A stretch of 64,000 bases of DNA, taken from positions 27,980 through 91,979 of the forward strand of contig JAENYG010000016.1 of assembly GCA_016841875.1 (NCBI GenBank), in the 5' to 3' direction. Position 1 is the first letter of the stretch. Each line of letters starts with the position of its first letter. This document shows, piece by piece, positions 43,387 to 53,166 of this stretch. This stretch comes from Syntrophomonas sp. Its GTDB lineage: Bacteria > Bacillota > Syntrophomonadia > Syntrophomonadales > Syntrophomonadaceae. The notes beneath the pieces were generated by a model. It was given only the letters and a program-made list of their open reading frames with translations, was not told where the DNA came from and searched no databases. Made by a program: the position numbers and the translations under genes.

Positions 43387-46023
43387 TCAATTTAGAAATA
43401 CTTTGCCTTCATCACCATCTACTACGATGTTCTGCCCATCTTTAATAATTTGCATAATGCCGGGTATATTCATGACTGTGGGTATTCCATATTCTCTGGC
43501 TACTATGGCACCGTGTGATCCCGCCCCGCCTGTTTCTACAATTATGGCTGCTGCTCGCAAAAATAAAGGCGTCCAACCAGGATCGGTGGAACGGGCGACT
43601 AAGACATCGCCCCGGTGCAGTTTAGCCTCTTGACTGGGATGATCCATTAATTTTGCCGGACCAGAAGCTCTTCCCGCTGAGACTCCCAGACCTTTTAGTA
43701 CTTCCCCCGAAACATTCGGGCTGGATTCTTCAAAATGCGGTGTCTCATCTACAAAATAATCGGGCGGAGCCAGCTCCTCCATTTTTTGTCGCCAAGCTTT
43801 CCGCTCCATTACCAAAACTTTCAACCCTTTGCCATTCCAATCTCCTTTTAAAATGGAAAATAATTCGATCCAGCTGCAGTGAAATACATCGGTTTCCGCT
43901 GCCAGAATCCCTCTATCTTGTAAGCAGCGTCCTATCTGCAGGGATATTATGCGGAGGGCTCCATAGAGCTTTACCAGATCATACTTGGCCATTTCCCTTA
44001 ATTCCATACCTTTTACAGCCTGTTGTACCAGGCGCTTAATCTTCCCCTGCCGGGAAGGAGGAGTACCTGGTTCTATTTCCTGCCAAATCTCGTCTGCCTT
44101 TACTTTCTGCCGCGTCTTGAATTCCTCAAGATTAGCGGTTGCCATGGTGTTTTTAACTATATGCAATAAATAGGAAGGGTCCTCTCGCCAGCGGGGATTG
44201 CATATATCCATTTCATAGACGCCACGGTCCCCGTAGTCGGCCAGAAAGGTCTGAAATAGCTGTTTGAAACGTGATTCATCAGGCAGTTCCATTTCCCAGG
44301 CAAAAGGGTCAAACCCTTCCCTGGAAAAATAATTTCGGGCCGCCGCATCTTGCCCGGCTGTTTCCGCCAGTTCCACCAATCGGTAACCGTGTTGGGCGCT
44401 GGTTATGTCTCCCTGTCCTATCATAAGGGCATTGGCCAGAGCTTTTCCGCGACTGGGGAAATTCTTCTCCAGGGTTTTTATCAACGGCATCATATTGGCC
44501 GCCATATTACAACCGAAGAAAATAGGACTGAATTCATCCAACATATCTGTTATCGCTGTCATACTAGCGATTAAATCGTTGTCTGAAAGATTAATAAGAT
44601 CTTTATGACCACAAGTATCAACAAACTCATCTACTTTTTTAAAAGCCGCTTCGCTGCTCGCGCTGATTCTGCGGATAAACTGAATTAATTTTACAACCCG
44701 CCACATTCGTTTAAATCGCTTTATTATACGATGAGCTTGGTCAGGGGCGATTTCAATTTCCGGCTGGTGCCCTCCCTGAGCTTCGTTTATTTGCCCGGGC
44801 ATCATGCCAAAAGCATCATACAAAATCCATTGCTGCAGGGATAGATTAGAGTAGGCCCGCCCCCAGAACCGTTTCATTTGCTGTAATCCCGGGGGAGTTG
44901 GAAAACCAACTAACTTACCCAGGTCAACTCCCTGACTTTGTTTGACCCGGCTCCAATTAAGGGTAGATTGAACCATAGGCAGAGCGTCCTTGAGGTTGGC
45001 ATTGGACCAGATATCAGGCTGATTTTTTATTCCCTCAAAAGTATAACGCGGCAGGGTTGTAACCGGACGAGCCTGGACCAGAATGAAATCTGTGCCGTTA
45101 AACACCCATTCAAGATCCTGGTGCTGTTCGCCGTTTCCCAGAGCATCATATACCCGTTGGATTATCATACTTAATTGTTTAATATGCTCCTGGCTTAAAA
45201 CCTGTTTCTTTGAGGATTCAGGGGAATCAAGCAAACTTGTTCCCCCACTGGCACAAGCAATTGTTTTATTTTCTTTGCGGCCGATTTTTAACTGAATGAT
45301 CTTATTCTCAGCATCCAGGCGGTATTCGTCAGGCTGGACGCAGCCGTTTACCACACTTTCGCCCAGACCAAAATTGGCGTTGATAAATATAATATCTTCC
45401 CGCCCGGTTTGGGGGTCGCAGGTAAAACCCACCCCGGCAGACAGGGGTTCAACCATTTCCATGATAACTGCTGCCTGGTTTACCTGGCTATCATCAAACC
45501 CCATTTTTCTCCGGTAAGCAAGCGCCCGGGGAGTCCATAGAGATGCATAGCATTCTTTAATGGCCGATATAACTTCAGCAGCACCCCGTACATTTAAAAA
45601 AGACTCATGAATACCGGCAAAAGAAGCCCGGGACGTATCCTCAGAAATGGCCGAAGAACGAACAGCGACCGGTTTATCAAAAATGCCGATTTCGGTAAGA
45701 CTTGAGATCAATTCATCCTGTATATAGGTCGGGAATAATCCCGCTTTGATCTTTTCCCTCAAGAGAAATAACTTTTTCGCAGACTCTTCCTCTCCGATAT
45801 TTTCGATGTTAACTGATTGAGAAATTTTCTCTATGGCAGCCAGTAGATTGTTTTCATCAATGAAAACCTGGTATGCTTTAGCAATCAGAACACCACCGGG
45901 CGGGATCATAAAGCCATAGCGCTCCAGCCTGGCTAGGTTCCAACCCTTTCCCCCTACAACTCCCGACCCGGCAGAGAAGGCCTCCGGCCAATTTATGAAA
46001 AATCCTTTTCCCCCCTGTTTCAC
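43387..46023 (-). CDS. PEP synthase / rifampicin phosphotransferase-like protein A
   Basis: An 878-residue dikinase-type enzyme: an N-terminal ATP-grasp (PEP/pyruvate-binding) domain (about 1-330; GVVGGKGWNLARL, AVRSSAISEDTSRASFAGIHESFLN), a long helical middle, and a C-terminal swivelling phosphohistidine domain with His837 in GGAGSHGAIVAREYGIP. There is no PEP-binding TIM barrel, so it is not a true PEP synthase; the size and plan are those of rifampicin phosphotransferase (about 870 residues), which transfers phosphate to a small molecule. The substrate here is unknown. A TetR gene lies 26 bases upstream in the same operon. A paralogue lies divergently at 47735. Confidence 0.85.
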   Translation of the reverse strand: MKQGGKGFFINWPEAFSAGSGVVGGKGWNLARLERYGFMIPPGGVLIAKAYQVFIDENNLLAAIEKISQSVNIENIGEEESAKKLFLLREKIKAGLFPTYIQDELISSLTEIGIFDKPVAVRSSAISEDTSRASFAGIHESFLNVRGAAEVISAIKECYASLWTPRALAYRRKMGFDDSQVNQAAVIMEMVEPLSAGVGFTCDPQTGREDIIFINANFGLGESVVNGCVQPDEYRLDAENKIIQLKIGRKENKTIACASGGTSLLDSPESSKKQVLSQEHIKQLSMIIQRVYDALGNGEQHQDLEWVFNGTDFILVQARPVTTLPRYTFEGIKNQPDIWSNANLKDALPMVQSTLNWSRVKQSQGVDLGKLVGFPTPPGLQQMKRFWGRAYSNLSLQQWILYDAFGMMPGQINEAQGGHQPEIEIAPDQAHRIIKRFKRMWRVVKLIQFIRRISASSEAAFKKVDEFVDTCGHKDLINLSDNDLIASMTAITDMLDEFSPIFFGCNMAANMMPLIKTLEKNFPSRGKALANALMIGQGDITSAQHGYRLVELAETAGQDAAARNYFSREGFDPFAWEMELPDESRFKQLFQTFLADYGDRGVYEMDICNPRWREDPSYLLHIVKNTMATANLEEFKTRQKVKADEIWQEIEPGTPPSRQGKIKRLVQQAVKGMELREMAKYDLVKLYGALRIISLQIGRCLQDRGILAAETDVFHCSWIELFSILKGDWNGKGLKVLVMERKAWRQKMEELAPPDYFVDETPHFEESSPNVSGEVLKGLGVSAGRASGPAKLMDHPSQEAKLHRGDVLVARSTDPGWTPLFLRAAAIIVETGGAGSHGAIVAREYGIPTVMNIPGIMQIIKDGQNIVVDGDEGKVFLN

Positions 46024-46049
46024 ATCTAATCCTCCTCCAGGAAATGTTA

Positions 46050-46679
46050 TTATTCACTCACCCTGTTTTTGGCCCCATTGAGAAAAAGATCGACATTCTT
46101 CTCGATGCTCTCATGTATCGATGACATTTGCGGATATGTTACCCAGCAGATGGCAAAAACATAATGATTCATTTCCAGCTGGGCAGCCAGAAATGCACTG
46201 TCCAGGTCCGGCCTGAGCTCTCCGGTTTTCTTGCCCAATTCTAAAATATCTTCCAAAACAGTCCGAAAACCGCTGCTTACATGGGGACCTACTCCTTTCA
46301 AAGCCTGGGCTACTTTTGACATTTTGTAGGTGAAATATCTTTCATATAGATCATTGTTCAAATCGATATGCATCCACTCCAGCGACTTGTGCAGAGCCGC
46401 AACCAGCCGTGCACATGTATCCGGCAAATCATGCCATACGGTGCTCATTTCAGATCCTTGTTGGGTTATCACCCACCAAATATGTTCGCTGATAATAGCT
46501 TCTTTTTCCGGGAAATGATTATATATCGTTCCTTTGGCAACGTCTGCCTCCAGAGCGATCTGATCAACAGTAGTCTCTTCAAAACCCTGTTCAATAAATA
46601 GCTTCATGGCTACTGTCATGATTCTGTTTTTAATCTCTTCTTTTTTCCTCTCAATTCTGTTCTTCTTATTAGCCTCCAT
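46050..46679 (-). CDS. TetR-family regulator A
   Basis: A 209-residue repressor. The HTH (KNRIMTVAMKLFIEQGFEETTVDQIALEADVAKGTIYNHFPEKEAI) is typical of TetR, followed by a helical ligand-binding domain of unknown specificity. It precedes the PEP-utilising enzyme A by 26 bases. An inverted repeat TATACT...AGTATA lies in the divergent promoter region (about 46707-46737). With the mirrored TetR B-enzyme B module it suggests two induced responses to related compounds. Confidence 0.88.
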   Translation of the reverse strand: MEANKKNRIERKKEEIKNRIMTVAMKLFIEQGFEETTVDQIALEADVAKGTIYNHFPEKEAIISEHIWWVITQQGSEMSTVWHDLPDTCARLVAALHKSLEWMHIDLNNDLYERYFTYKMSKVAQALKGVGPHVSSGFRTVLEDILELGKKTGELRPDLDSAFLAAQLEMNHYVFAICWVTYPQMSSIHESIEKNVDLFLNGAKNRVSE

Positions 46680-47029
46680 GCCCGCACTCCTATACTAATT
46701 ATATTTATATACTTGGTTCATGTGTGTACTTAGTATATTTTATATTAATACCCGCGGAAAAACAAGAGCATTGATTTTTGAAAAACATAAAGATGGTTGC
46801 CGTATATGTAGGAGAAACTATCAGAATTTAAAATAATTGGGAATGGGTCCTGGTGCGGATTAATAAAAGTCTATCTTTGTCCAGGGTATAGATGAATTCA
46901 TTTATGTATCTAAAGTTATTGACAATTAGTGGGAAGGACTCTATGATTTATTTATACATTGTGTAATATTTTACATTGTGTATTTTAAACTACATGTTTA
47001 TCAAGGGAAAATTTCAGGAGGTGCAGATT
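46680..47029. other. Divergent promoter region between the two TetR genes
   Basis: AT-rich, without genes. It holds the TATACT/AGTATA dyad near TetR A and the repeated TACATTGTGTA sites near TetR B. Confidence 0.5.
46955..46982. promoter_or_regulatory. Direct-repeat operator candidate for TetR B
   Basis: TACATTGTGTA occurs exactly at 46955-46965 and 46972-46982, 17 bp apart, about 50 bases before the TetR B start. Each copy is itself nearly palindromic (TACA...TGTA). Confidence 0.5.
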
Positions 47030-47680
47030 GTGGAAATAGGCAGTAGTTCAGGTGAAGGGCGGATGGAGAGAAAAAAAAGGGGATTGCGGCAGAAGATAAT
47101 AGACGTTGCTATGAAGCTGTTTGAGCAGCAAGGCTTTTCCAATACTACCATGGAGCAGATTGCAGAAGAAGCCGATGTAGCTCGGAAAACGCTGTACAAC
47201 TATTTTCCGGTGAAAGAGGCTATCGCTGATGAATATGTTAAAGGCATTTCCAACCATCTGGTGCAGGAGGCATTGGCAAAACTTCAAAACCTGCCTGATA
47301 CCCGGTCTCGCTTACTTAGCGCCCTAAACAACGCCTACGGGTGGGTGGAGATCAACCCGGAGCTTACAGGAATTGTTCTCGCCTATCGCTTTAAAACCAC
47401 GTATCAAGCTTCAGAAAATTATCCGTGTTCAGGGAATGAACTTGAAGGAAGGGGTACCTATTGGATTATAGCTGAGATAATCCGGCAGGGGCAACAGGCT
47501 GGAGAAATAAGGTCCGATGTCCAGTTGAAGCTGCTGGTTCGTTATATTGATTTGATGCGCGGTACTATAGTCTGGGAATGGCTGCAGGACACTTCCAGTT
47601 TTGAACTCCGTGAGGAGATCAGCAAAATGGTGGATATAGTTCTGGATGGAATAAGCAGTAAGGAAAAGGGATCGAAATAG
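47030..47680 (+). CDS. TetR-family regulator B
   Basis: A ~216-residue repressor. The HTH reads RQKIIDVAMKLFEQQGFSNTTMEQIAEEADVARKTLYNYFPVKEAI, clearly a paralogue of regulator A. The start is GTG 47030 with AGGAGGTG 6 bases upstream; the longer frame from 46976 has no site. The enzyme B gene follows after about 55 bases, mirroring the A module on the other strand. Confidence 0.87.
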   Translation: MEIGSSSGEGRMERKKRGLRQKIIDVAMKLFEQQGFSNTTMEQIAEEADVARKTLYNYFPVKEAIADEYVKGISNHLVQEALAKLQNLPDTRSRLLSALNNAYGWVEINPELTGIVLAYRFKTTYQASENYPCSGNELEGRGTYWIIAEIIRQGQQAGEIRSDVQLKLLVRYIDLMRGTIVWEWLQDTSSFELREEISKMVDIVLDGISSKEKGSK

Positions 47681-47734
47681 AATCATAAGTAGACTCGATT
47701 GATACTTGGCATTTATTGAAAGGAGCGATGAGTT

Positions 47735-50410
47735 TTGAAGAAGCATTCCGGGAATTTCTTTATCATGTGGGATGAAGCCTTTGAATCAGGAGCTATTCAA
47801 GTGGGGGGGAAAGGTTGGAACCTGGCGCGGCTGGACAGCTTTGGCTTTGAAGTACCGCCCGGTGGTGTACTATCAACCGATGCCTATATTGAGTTCATCA
47901 ACTACAACGGTTTAAACCATGATATTGAAGATATATCAAGCAGAATAACCGCCGCCAACCTCGGCGATTACACTAACGAGTTATCTCAGCTGGAGGAAAA
48001 GATCAGATCGGGCTTGATACCCCAGGCCATTATAGATGAAATATCTGCCGCACTGCAAAACCTGGGACTATTTGATAAGGCGATTGCGGTAAGATCATCA
48101 GCTTCAGCGGAGGATTCGGCTGCTGCATCTTTTGCCGGCATTCATGAGTCGTTTCTGAATGTTCGCGGCCTGGAAAACATACTTACGGCCATCAAAGGCT
48201 GCTATGCCAGTTTGTGGTCGCCACGAGCCGCAGCCTACCGGCGCAAGATGAAACTGGATGATAATGAGGTGCTTCCAGCCGTGGTATTGTTGGAAATGGT
48301 GGCCGCCCAGGCGGCCGGGGTAGGTTTCACCTGCGATCCTCAGACCGGACGCCGGGATCTTTTGGTTATCAATGCCAACTTCGGCCTGGGAGAATCGGTA
48401 GTAACCGGCTCAGTGGAACCGGACAGCTATTATCTTGATAATCAACCCTGGAGTACGGCACCTGGTCTGCTCAAGCGTAATACCGGGCGCAAACAGGGCT
48501 TCACCCAGCCGGCAGAGGACGGAGGCACTCAATTTATACATACCGATGAGCTGTCATCCCGCCCGGTGTTGAGCGATGAGGAAATTGAGAAATTAGGTCT
48601 GCTGCTGGTGCGGGTTTTTGAATCTCTGGGAGAATGCGAACAACAGCAGGATGTGGAATGGGCCTATGATGGCCGGGACTTTTTCTTATTGCAGGCCAGG
48701 CCCGTAACCGCCTTGGCCGAATATACATTTACGGCATTGAAAAACCAGCCGACCATATGGTCAAACGGCAATTACCGGGATGCTGCGCCTATGGTCGTTT
48801 CCCCCTTGCAGCGCAGCCTCCTGAAGAAAATGATTGATACTATTCAATACGCTCAGTTTCCCGCCAACGGATACCAGATACCTGCAGGCTTTGAGTTTTC
48901 CCGTTATTTTAACGGGCGGTTATACTGCAATATGTCCGCTCTGCAGTGGGCCTACTACGATTGTCTCGGAACCTTGCCCGATTTCTTTAATGACTTCTGG
49001 GGAGGACACCAGCCCCAGCTAGCAATAGATGACCCTGATCCTTATGCAGGGGAGGTCGGACGGGAAAGGCAGAAACGCGGTATGAATATGATGAATCTGA
49101 TTATGGAGGCGGCTGTCGATGCGCCCCGTATTTTCGCTGAAGTTCCCCGTTCCGCCCAAGCCGTAACCGGGACAGGCTTTGATGAACTACCTGACTCAGA
49201 GTTTGAAAATAGATACGTTGAACTTGGCCGTATCATAAAGAATTATTGTGAGAAATTCACTTTCCTGGCTGCAGTCGGCACTATGCCAGTTATGTCCCTG
49301 TTGCAAAAGCTGTACGAATACTTCGGTGCTCGTGCAACTGTGGTTCTTAATGGTTTAATGGTCGGCGGTCAGACTGGAATAACCAGTGCCGATCACGGCT
49401 ACCGGCTCTTAGAACTGGCCGAACTGGCCCGTCGGGATGAGGCTGCAGTCCGGTATTTGAGATCTGCGGCTTTTAACCCGTTTTCGTGGGAAGCAGAACT
49501 GCCGGCAAGCTCTCCCTTCAAACAGGCTTTCCGGGCTTTTATAGAGGAGTATGGTCACCGGGGAGTATATGAGCTGGATATTATCAATCCCCGCTGGAAA
49601 GAAGACCCCACTTACCCGCTGGATATAATCAAGAGCACTATGGCTACCGCCAGGCCTGACAGCCTGAGGGCCCAGCAGGAAGTACAGTTTGAGCGGGCCT
49701 GGCAAGAGGTGATGGAAACTGTCCCCGCCGAGGTCCGGGAGGAGATTCGCCAGGGGGTCAGGACGGCTCAGGAAGGTGCAGCGGTAAGGGAGATGACCAA
49801 GTCGGTTATAGTTATGGCTACGGAACCTTACCGTTTGATGGCCCAGGAGCTGGGCAAGCGCCTTTTTCGGCGAGGCCTCATTAATGAGCCGGGCGATGTG
49901 TTTTTCTGTTCCTGGACGGATCTGTTTTCCATATTGCGTGAGGACTGGAATGGTGACGGGCTCACGGCCCTGGTGGAATTTAGAAAACTGAGCCAAAAGA
50001 AAAAAGCAACACTTCCTGCTCCTGATATCATCTGCGGGGAAAAGCCGGTCTTTTCAGGGCCGGTGGGCCAGGGTTCCGGAGACTATCTGCAAGGAGTAGG
50101 GGCAGCGACCGGCAGAGCTTACGGCATAGCCAGGTTGATTGCTCACCCGTCCGAAGGAAACCGCCTGCAGCCCGGAGAGATACTGGTAGCACCCTCCACC
50201 GACCCGGCATGGACCCCCTTATTTTTAAAAGCCGGTGCCGTAGTTATGGAAACCGGAGGATTTCTATCCCATGGAGCCATCGTTGCCCGCGAATATGGAA
50301 TACCAGCCGTAGTAAATGTAGCCGGGGCAATGCGAATCATTCAGGATGGACAGGAGATCGTTGTCGATGGTGATGCGGGCAGAGTGCAGAGCGTCCAAAA
50401 AGCCCAGTAG
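47735..50410 (+). CDS. PEP synthase / rifampicin phosphotransferase-like protein B
   Basis: An 891-residue paralogue of the gene at 43387-46023 with the same three-part plan: ATP-grasp domain (GAIQVGGKGWNLARLDS, AVRSSASAEDSAAASFAGIHESFLN), helical middle, and phosphohistidine domain with His846 in GGFLSHGAIVAREYGIPAVV. The middle contains FNDFWGGHQPQLAIDDPDPY, a piece of which recurs as a fragment at 52365. The start is TTG 47735, with AAAGGAGC about 10 bases upstream. The substrate is unknown. Sequence differs clearly from protein A, so the duplication is not recent. Confidence 0.85.
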   Translation: MKKHSGNFFIMWDEAFESGAIQVGGKGWNLARLDSFGFEVPPGGVLSTDAYIEFINYNGLNHDIEDISSRITAANLGDYTNELSQLEEKIRSGLIPQAIIDEISAALQNLGLFDKAIAVRSSASAEDSAAASFAGIHESFLNVRGLENILTAIKGCYASLWSPRAAAYRRKMKLDDNEVLPAVVLLEMVAAQAAGVGFTCDPQTGRRDLLVINANFGLGESVVTGSVEPDSYYLDNQPWSTAPGLLKRNTGRKQGFTQPAEDGGTQFIHTDELSSRPVLSDEEIEKLGLLLVRVFESLGECEQQQDVEWAYDGRDFFLLQARPVTALAEYTFTALKNQPTIWSNGNYRDAAPMVVSPLQRSLLKKMIDTIQYAQFPANGYQIPAGFEFSRYFNGRLYCNMSALQWAYYDCLGTLPDFFNDFWGGHQPQLAIDDPDPYAGEVGRERQKRGMNMMNLIMEAAVDAPRIFAEVPRSAQAVTGTGFDELPDSEFENRYVELGRIIKNYCEKFTFLAAVGTMPVMSLLQKLYEYFGARATVVLNGLMVGGQTGITSADHGYRLLELAELARRDEAAVRYLRSAAFNPFSWEAELPASSPFKQAFRAFIEEYGHRGVYELDIINPRWKEDPTYPLDIIKSTMATARPDSLRAQQEVQFERAWQEVMETVPAEVREEIRQGVRTAQEGAAVREMTKSVIVMATEPYRLMAQELGKRLFRRGLINEPGDVFFCSWTDLFSILREDWNGDGLTALVEFRKLSQKKKATLPAPDIICGEKPVFSGPVGQGSGDYLQGVGAATGRAYGIARLIAHPSEGNRLQPGEILVAPSTDPAWTPLFLKAGAVVMETGGFLSHGAIVAREYGIPAVVNVAGAMRIIQDGQEIVVDGDAGRVQSVQKAQ

Positions 50411-50673
50411 CTGCGTTATTAACATAAGTCCGTTCAATCGACGTACCTAAGTACGCCTCAATCACGGCCTTTTATTAATGCCTTGCTCTTGAACTTTTTG
50501 CCTCGCTCTGGAAGATGCGACTTTTCAGACAGCCTGAGTGGAAAACAAGGGGACTAGTTGGACTAATCCAAGTTGCGGGAGTGCAGCCGCGGATTAGGCT
50601 CATAATTACCAGCTCTTAAAGTTCTGACCTGTAGCGGAAGCAAAATTTGTTAAAAAACATTGAGGAGTATTGG

Positions 50674-52032
50674 ATGGATCATTCTAAACAATTGGGAGAA
50701 GGCAATATCAGCACGCTTCTAATAAAATTCTCCACACCCGCTATAGTTGGAATGACAGTAAGTGCCTTATATAACATTGTGGACCGGATTTTCGTGGGCC
50801 GGGGGGTTGGGTCCCTGGCCATTGCCGGCACCACCATTGTATTCCCTGTTACGCTCATCATTATGGCCTTTTCCATGCTGGTAGGGATGGGAGCAACATC
50901 CTTGATATCCATCAGATTGGGCGAAAAGAAAAAGGCGGAGGCCGAATTAATAGCGGGAAATGCCCTGTTTTTGCTGATTATTATTTCATTAGCCCTGACC
51001 ATTCCGGGTTTGCTTTTCCTGATTCCTTTATTGCAGTTATTTGGAGCCAGTAATGACGTATTACCCTATGCCAGCGACTACTTGAGAATAATCTTGCTGG
51101 GCACAGTATTATTGGGAATCAGCCTTGGCATGAACAATTTCATACGCGCCGAAGGAAATCCCCGCACAGCTATGTATACTATGCTTGTTGCAGCAGTCGC
51201 CAACATTATTCTGGATTATTATTTTATCTTTATGCTTGGTCTGGGTGTAAAAGGAGCAGCTCTGGCTACCGTGATAGCACAGGGAATTTCTGCTGGATGG
51301 GTTTTACATTATTTTTTATGGGGAAGAAGTTTCTTGAAAATTCGCTGGAGAAACTTAAAACCAGGGCCTTTAGTCATACAGCAAATTCTTAAAATTGGTT
51401 TTCCTCCCTTTGCCATGCAATTAGTTGATAGTGTTAAACAGTTGGTATTGCTCAAAAGCCTTGGCATCTACGGTGGAGACCTGGCTATTTCAGCCATGGG
51501 AATTATTTTTAGCATTTCGACGATCCTGGTAATGCCGGTCATCGGCATAAGCCAGGGAGCTCAGCCGATTATTGGGTATAATTACGGGGCCGGACAGTAT
51601 AAACGGGTTAAAGAAGCATTGAAATCAGCAATTGCCGCCGCTACATTGATTCTCTCGCTGGGTTTCGTTTTCACCCGGCTCTTTCCCGAGGCCGTAGTCG
51701 GTCTATTTGCCAAAAGTGATATGCCGTTAATTACCCTGGGTTCTCATGGTCTCTTAATGGTTTTTCTCTTCCTTCCGGTTGTAGGTTTTCAAGTTGTCGG
51801 CTCCATTTATTTTCAATCGGTAGGTAAAGCTAAACAAGCCACCCTTTTAGCTTTATCAAGATATATATTGCTCTATATTCCTGCCTTACTTATTTTGCCG
51901 CAGTTCTGGGGCTTGGAAGGTGTATGGAGAGCAGCACCTTTTGCCGACCTGGGTTCTTTTATTTTAACCGGTATATTGCTTTTTTATGAACTTAATCGTC
52001 TGGACTTAAAAGAGATCAGGCCCGGCATTTGA
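50674..52032 (+). CDS. MATE-family multidrug efflux transporter (MepA-like)
   Basis: A ~452-residue, twelve-helix exporter. The family start LLIKFSTPAIVGMTVSALYNIVDRIFVGRGVG, the mid-protein PFAMQLVDSVKQLVLL and the second-half GISQGAQPIIGYNYGAGQYKRV are typical of the MepA/DinF MATE group, driven by Na+ or H+. ATG 50674 is 6 bases after GAGGAG; a longer frame from TTG 50647 lacks a site. It follows enzyme B on the same strand after a 260-base gap without recognisable elements, and may belong to the same resistance or detoxification response (inference). Confidence 0.9.
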   Translation: MDHSKQLGEGNISTLLIKFSTPAIVGMTVSALYNIVDRIFVGRGVGSLAIAGTTIVFPVTLIIMAFSMLVGMGATSLISIRLGEKKKAEAELIAGNALFLLIIISLALTIPGLLFLIPLLQLFGASNDVLPYASDYLRIILLGTVLLGISLGMNNFIRAEGNPRTAMYTMLVAAVANIILDYYFIFMLGLGVKGAALATVIAQGISAGWVLHYFLWGRSFLKIRWRNLKPGPLVIQQILKIGFPPFAMQLVDSVKQLVLLKSLGIYGGDLAISAMGIIFSISTILVMPVIGISQGAQPIIGYNYGAGQYKRVKEALKSAIAAATLILSLGFVFTRLFPEAVVGLFAKSDMPLITLGSHGLLMVFLFLPVVGFQVVGSIYFQSVGKAKQATLLALSRYILLYIPALLILPQFWGLEGVWRAAPFADLGSFILTGILLFYELNRLDLKEIRPGI

Positions 52033-52149
52033 CCTTAAATTATCCCTTTTGCTTTACACAATCAACCCCATTCAACTTTCTCTTATCCTTCTTTAATCTT
52101 TCCATCGCCATTTGCCTTCTTTTCTGGAAGTGGTGTTCTCCCTAAATAA

Positions 52150-52228
52150 CTTATGATAAAAACGCAGCCCAGAAAAGTCATAAGATTAGCTGTAACAACC
52201 ACCCAAACCGGTACCGTTGGGTTATTTC
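52150..52228 (-). pseudogene. Fragment of a methyltransferase gene like the one at 53167
   Basis: About 70 bases match positions near 53466-53535 of the isoprenylcysteine-methyltransferase-like gene at roughly 90%, in the same orientation. It is a remnant of a second copy. Confidence 0.75.
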
Positions 52229-52364
52229 CCTGAAAAAGTCGGCAGTTATAGTGAATTTAACTCATCTGCCATGAGTCCTGTGTGATGGCTCAGAATAACT
52301 GGCTGCCAAAAGATATTAATGGAAGCCATAGGATCGCGTAGATTAGACATATTTGCCCGTACAG

Positions 52365-52516
52365 ATTTAATGACTTCTGGGAAGGACACCAACCCCAGCT
52401 AGCAATAGATGACCCTGATCCTTATGAGGGAGAGGCTGGCCGGGAAAGACAGAAATTACGGCTTGGGCAGAACGAGGGACTTCAGCGAAAACACGGGGCG
52501 GCATCGACAGCCGCCT
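52365..52516. pseudogene. Fragment of PEP-utilising enzyme B, half inverted
   Basis: Bases 52365-52455 match about 48995-49078 of enzyme B in direct orientation (encoding FNDFWEGHQPQLAIDDPDPY). Directly joined to it, 52456-52516 matches the reverse complement of about 49102-49162 of the same gene. So a neighbouring piece was inverted during or after duplication. Confidence 0.8.
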
Positions 52517-52618
52517 GAGCAAAATACAGGGGGTAGAGAAGCTCCTGCGCAGCCTCCTTTACCCCCTTGGTTTGCTTGAAGAAAATTTTCCATCAATACT
52601 GCTATCAAATAATCACCA

Positions 52619-52918
52619 TTAACGGCTAATTGAAGCAATGTCCTCATAAAGTTCAATTTTCGGCTGTTCGTCTATCAGCCCATCGATATTTTTAAGTAAT
52701 GCTTGAAAATACGGGGTCGCATTATGGAGTTCCAACGCTTTATCATCCTGGTACATTTCATAGAAAAGAAATTGTCCTTTATTATTAGTTGAGCGATTGA
52801 GAATGTACAGCATAGTTCCTTTCTCATTCTGAACCTCCGGTATCATAGCCCTGAGTGTTTGTTCAAGTTCCCCTTCCTTCCCGGTCTTCGCCTTAAACGC
52901 GGCTGTTAAAACTATCAT
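52619..52918 (-). CDS. Antibiotic-biosynthesis-monooxygenase-like (YgiN/ABM) protein
   Basis: A 99-residue ferredoxin-like-fold protein of the ABM family (MIVLTAAFKAKTGKEGELEQTLRAM, FLFYEMYQDDKALELHNATPYFQALL). Relatives include quinol monooxygenase YgiN and autoinducer-degrading LsrG; they work as dimers without cofactor. GGGAGGA lies 7-8 bases before ATG 52918; the ATG two codons upstream is too close to it. Its role here is unknown. It is monocistronic. Confidence 0.85.
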   Translation of the reverse strand: MIVLTAAFKAKTGKEGELEQTLRAMIPEVQNEKGTMLYILNRSTNNKGQFLFYEMYQDDKALELHNATPYFQALLKNIDGLIDEQPKIELYEDIASISR

Positions 52919-53166
52919 TTTCATTCCTCCCTCAATTTTATATTGATACAAATAAGCCCCTGGAAAACAAAAAAACCAATATCCATCTGAAGAAACCATC
53001 ACCTGGCCACTTCAATAAATACTGGTTCTTCAGAGCCTCCTGTTGTTCAGGATTCTCTATAAATCCACCATATTAATTATTTTGATATATTATATTACTT
53101 TTTTATTAAAAATACTATATACCCAATATCAGGAATATACATAAACCCAAATCCAAGCATCGATTG

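Larger units (their letters stand above)
52033..52618. other. Gene graveyard between MATE and monooxygenase genes
   Basis: No intact gene. It contains fragments copied from both neighbouring genes, listed separately (52150-52228 and 52365-52516). The remainder up to 52618 shows nothing I can identify. Confidence 0.6.
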
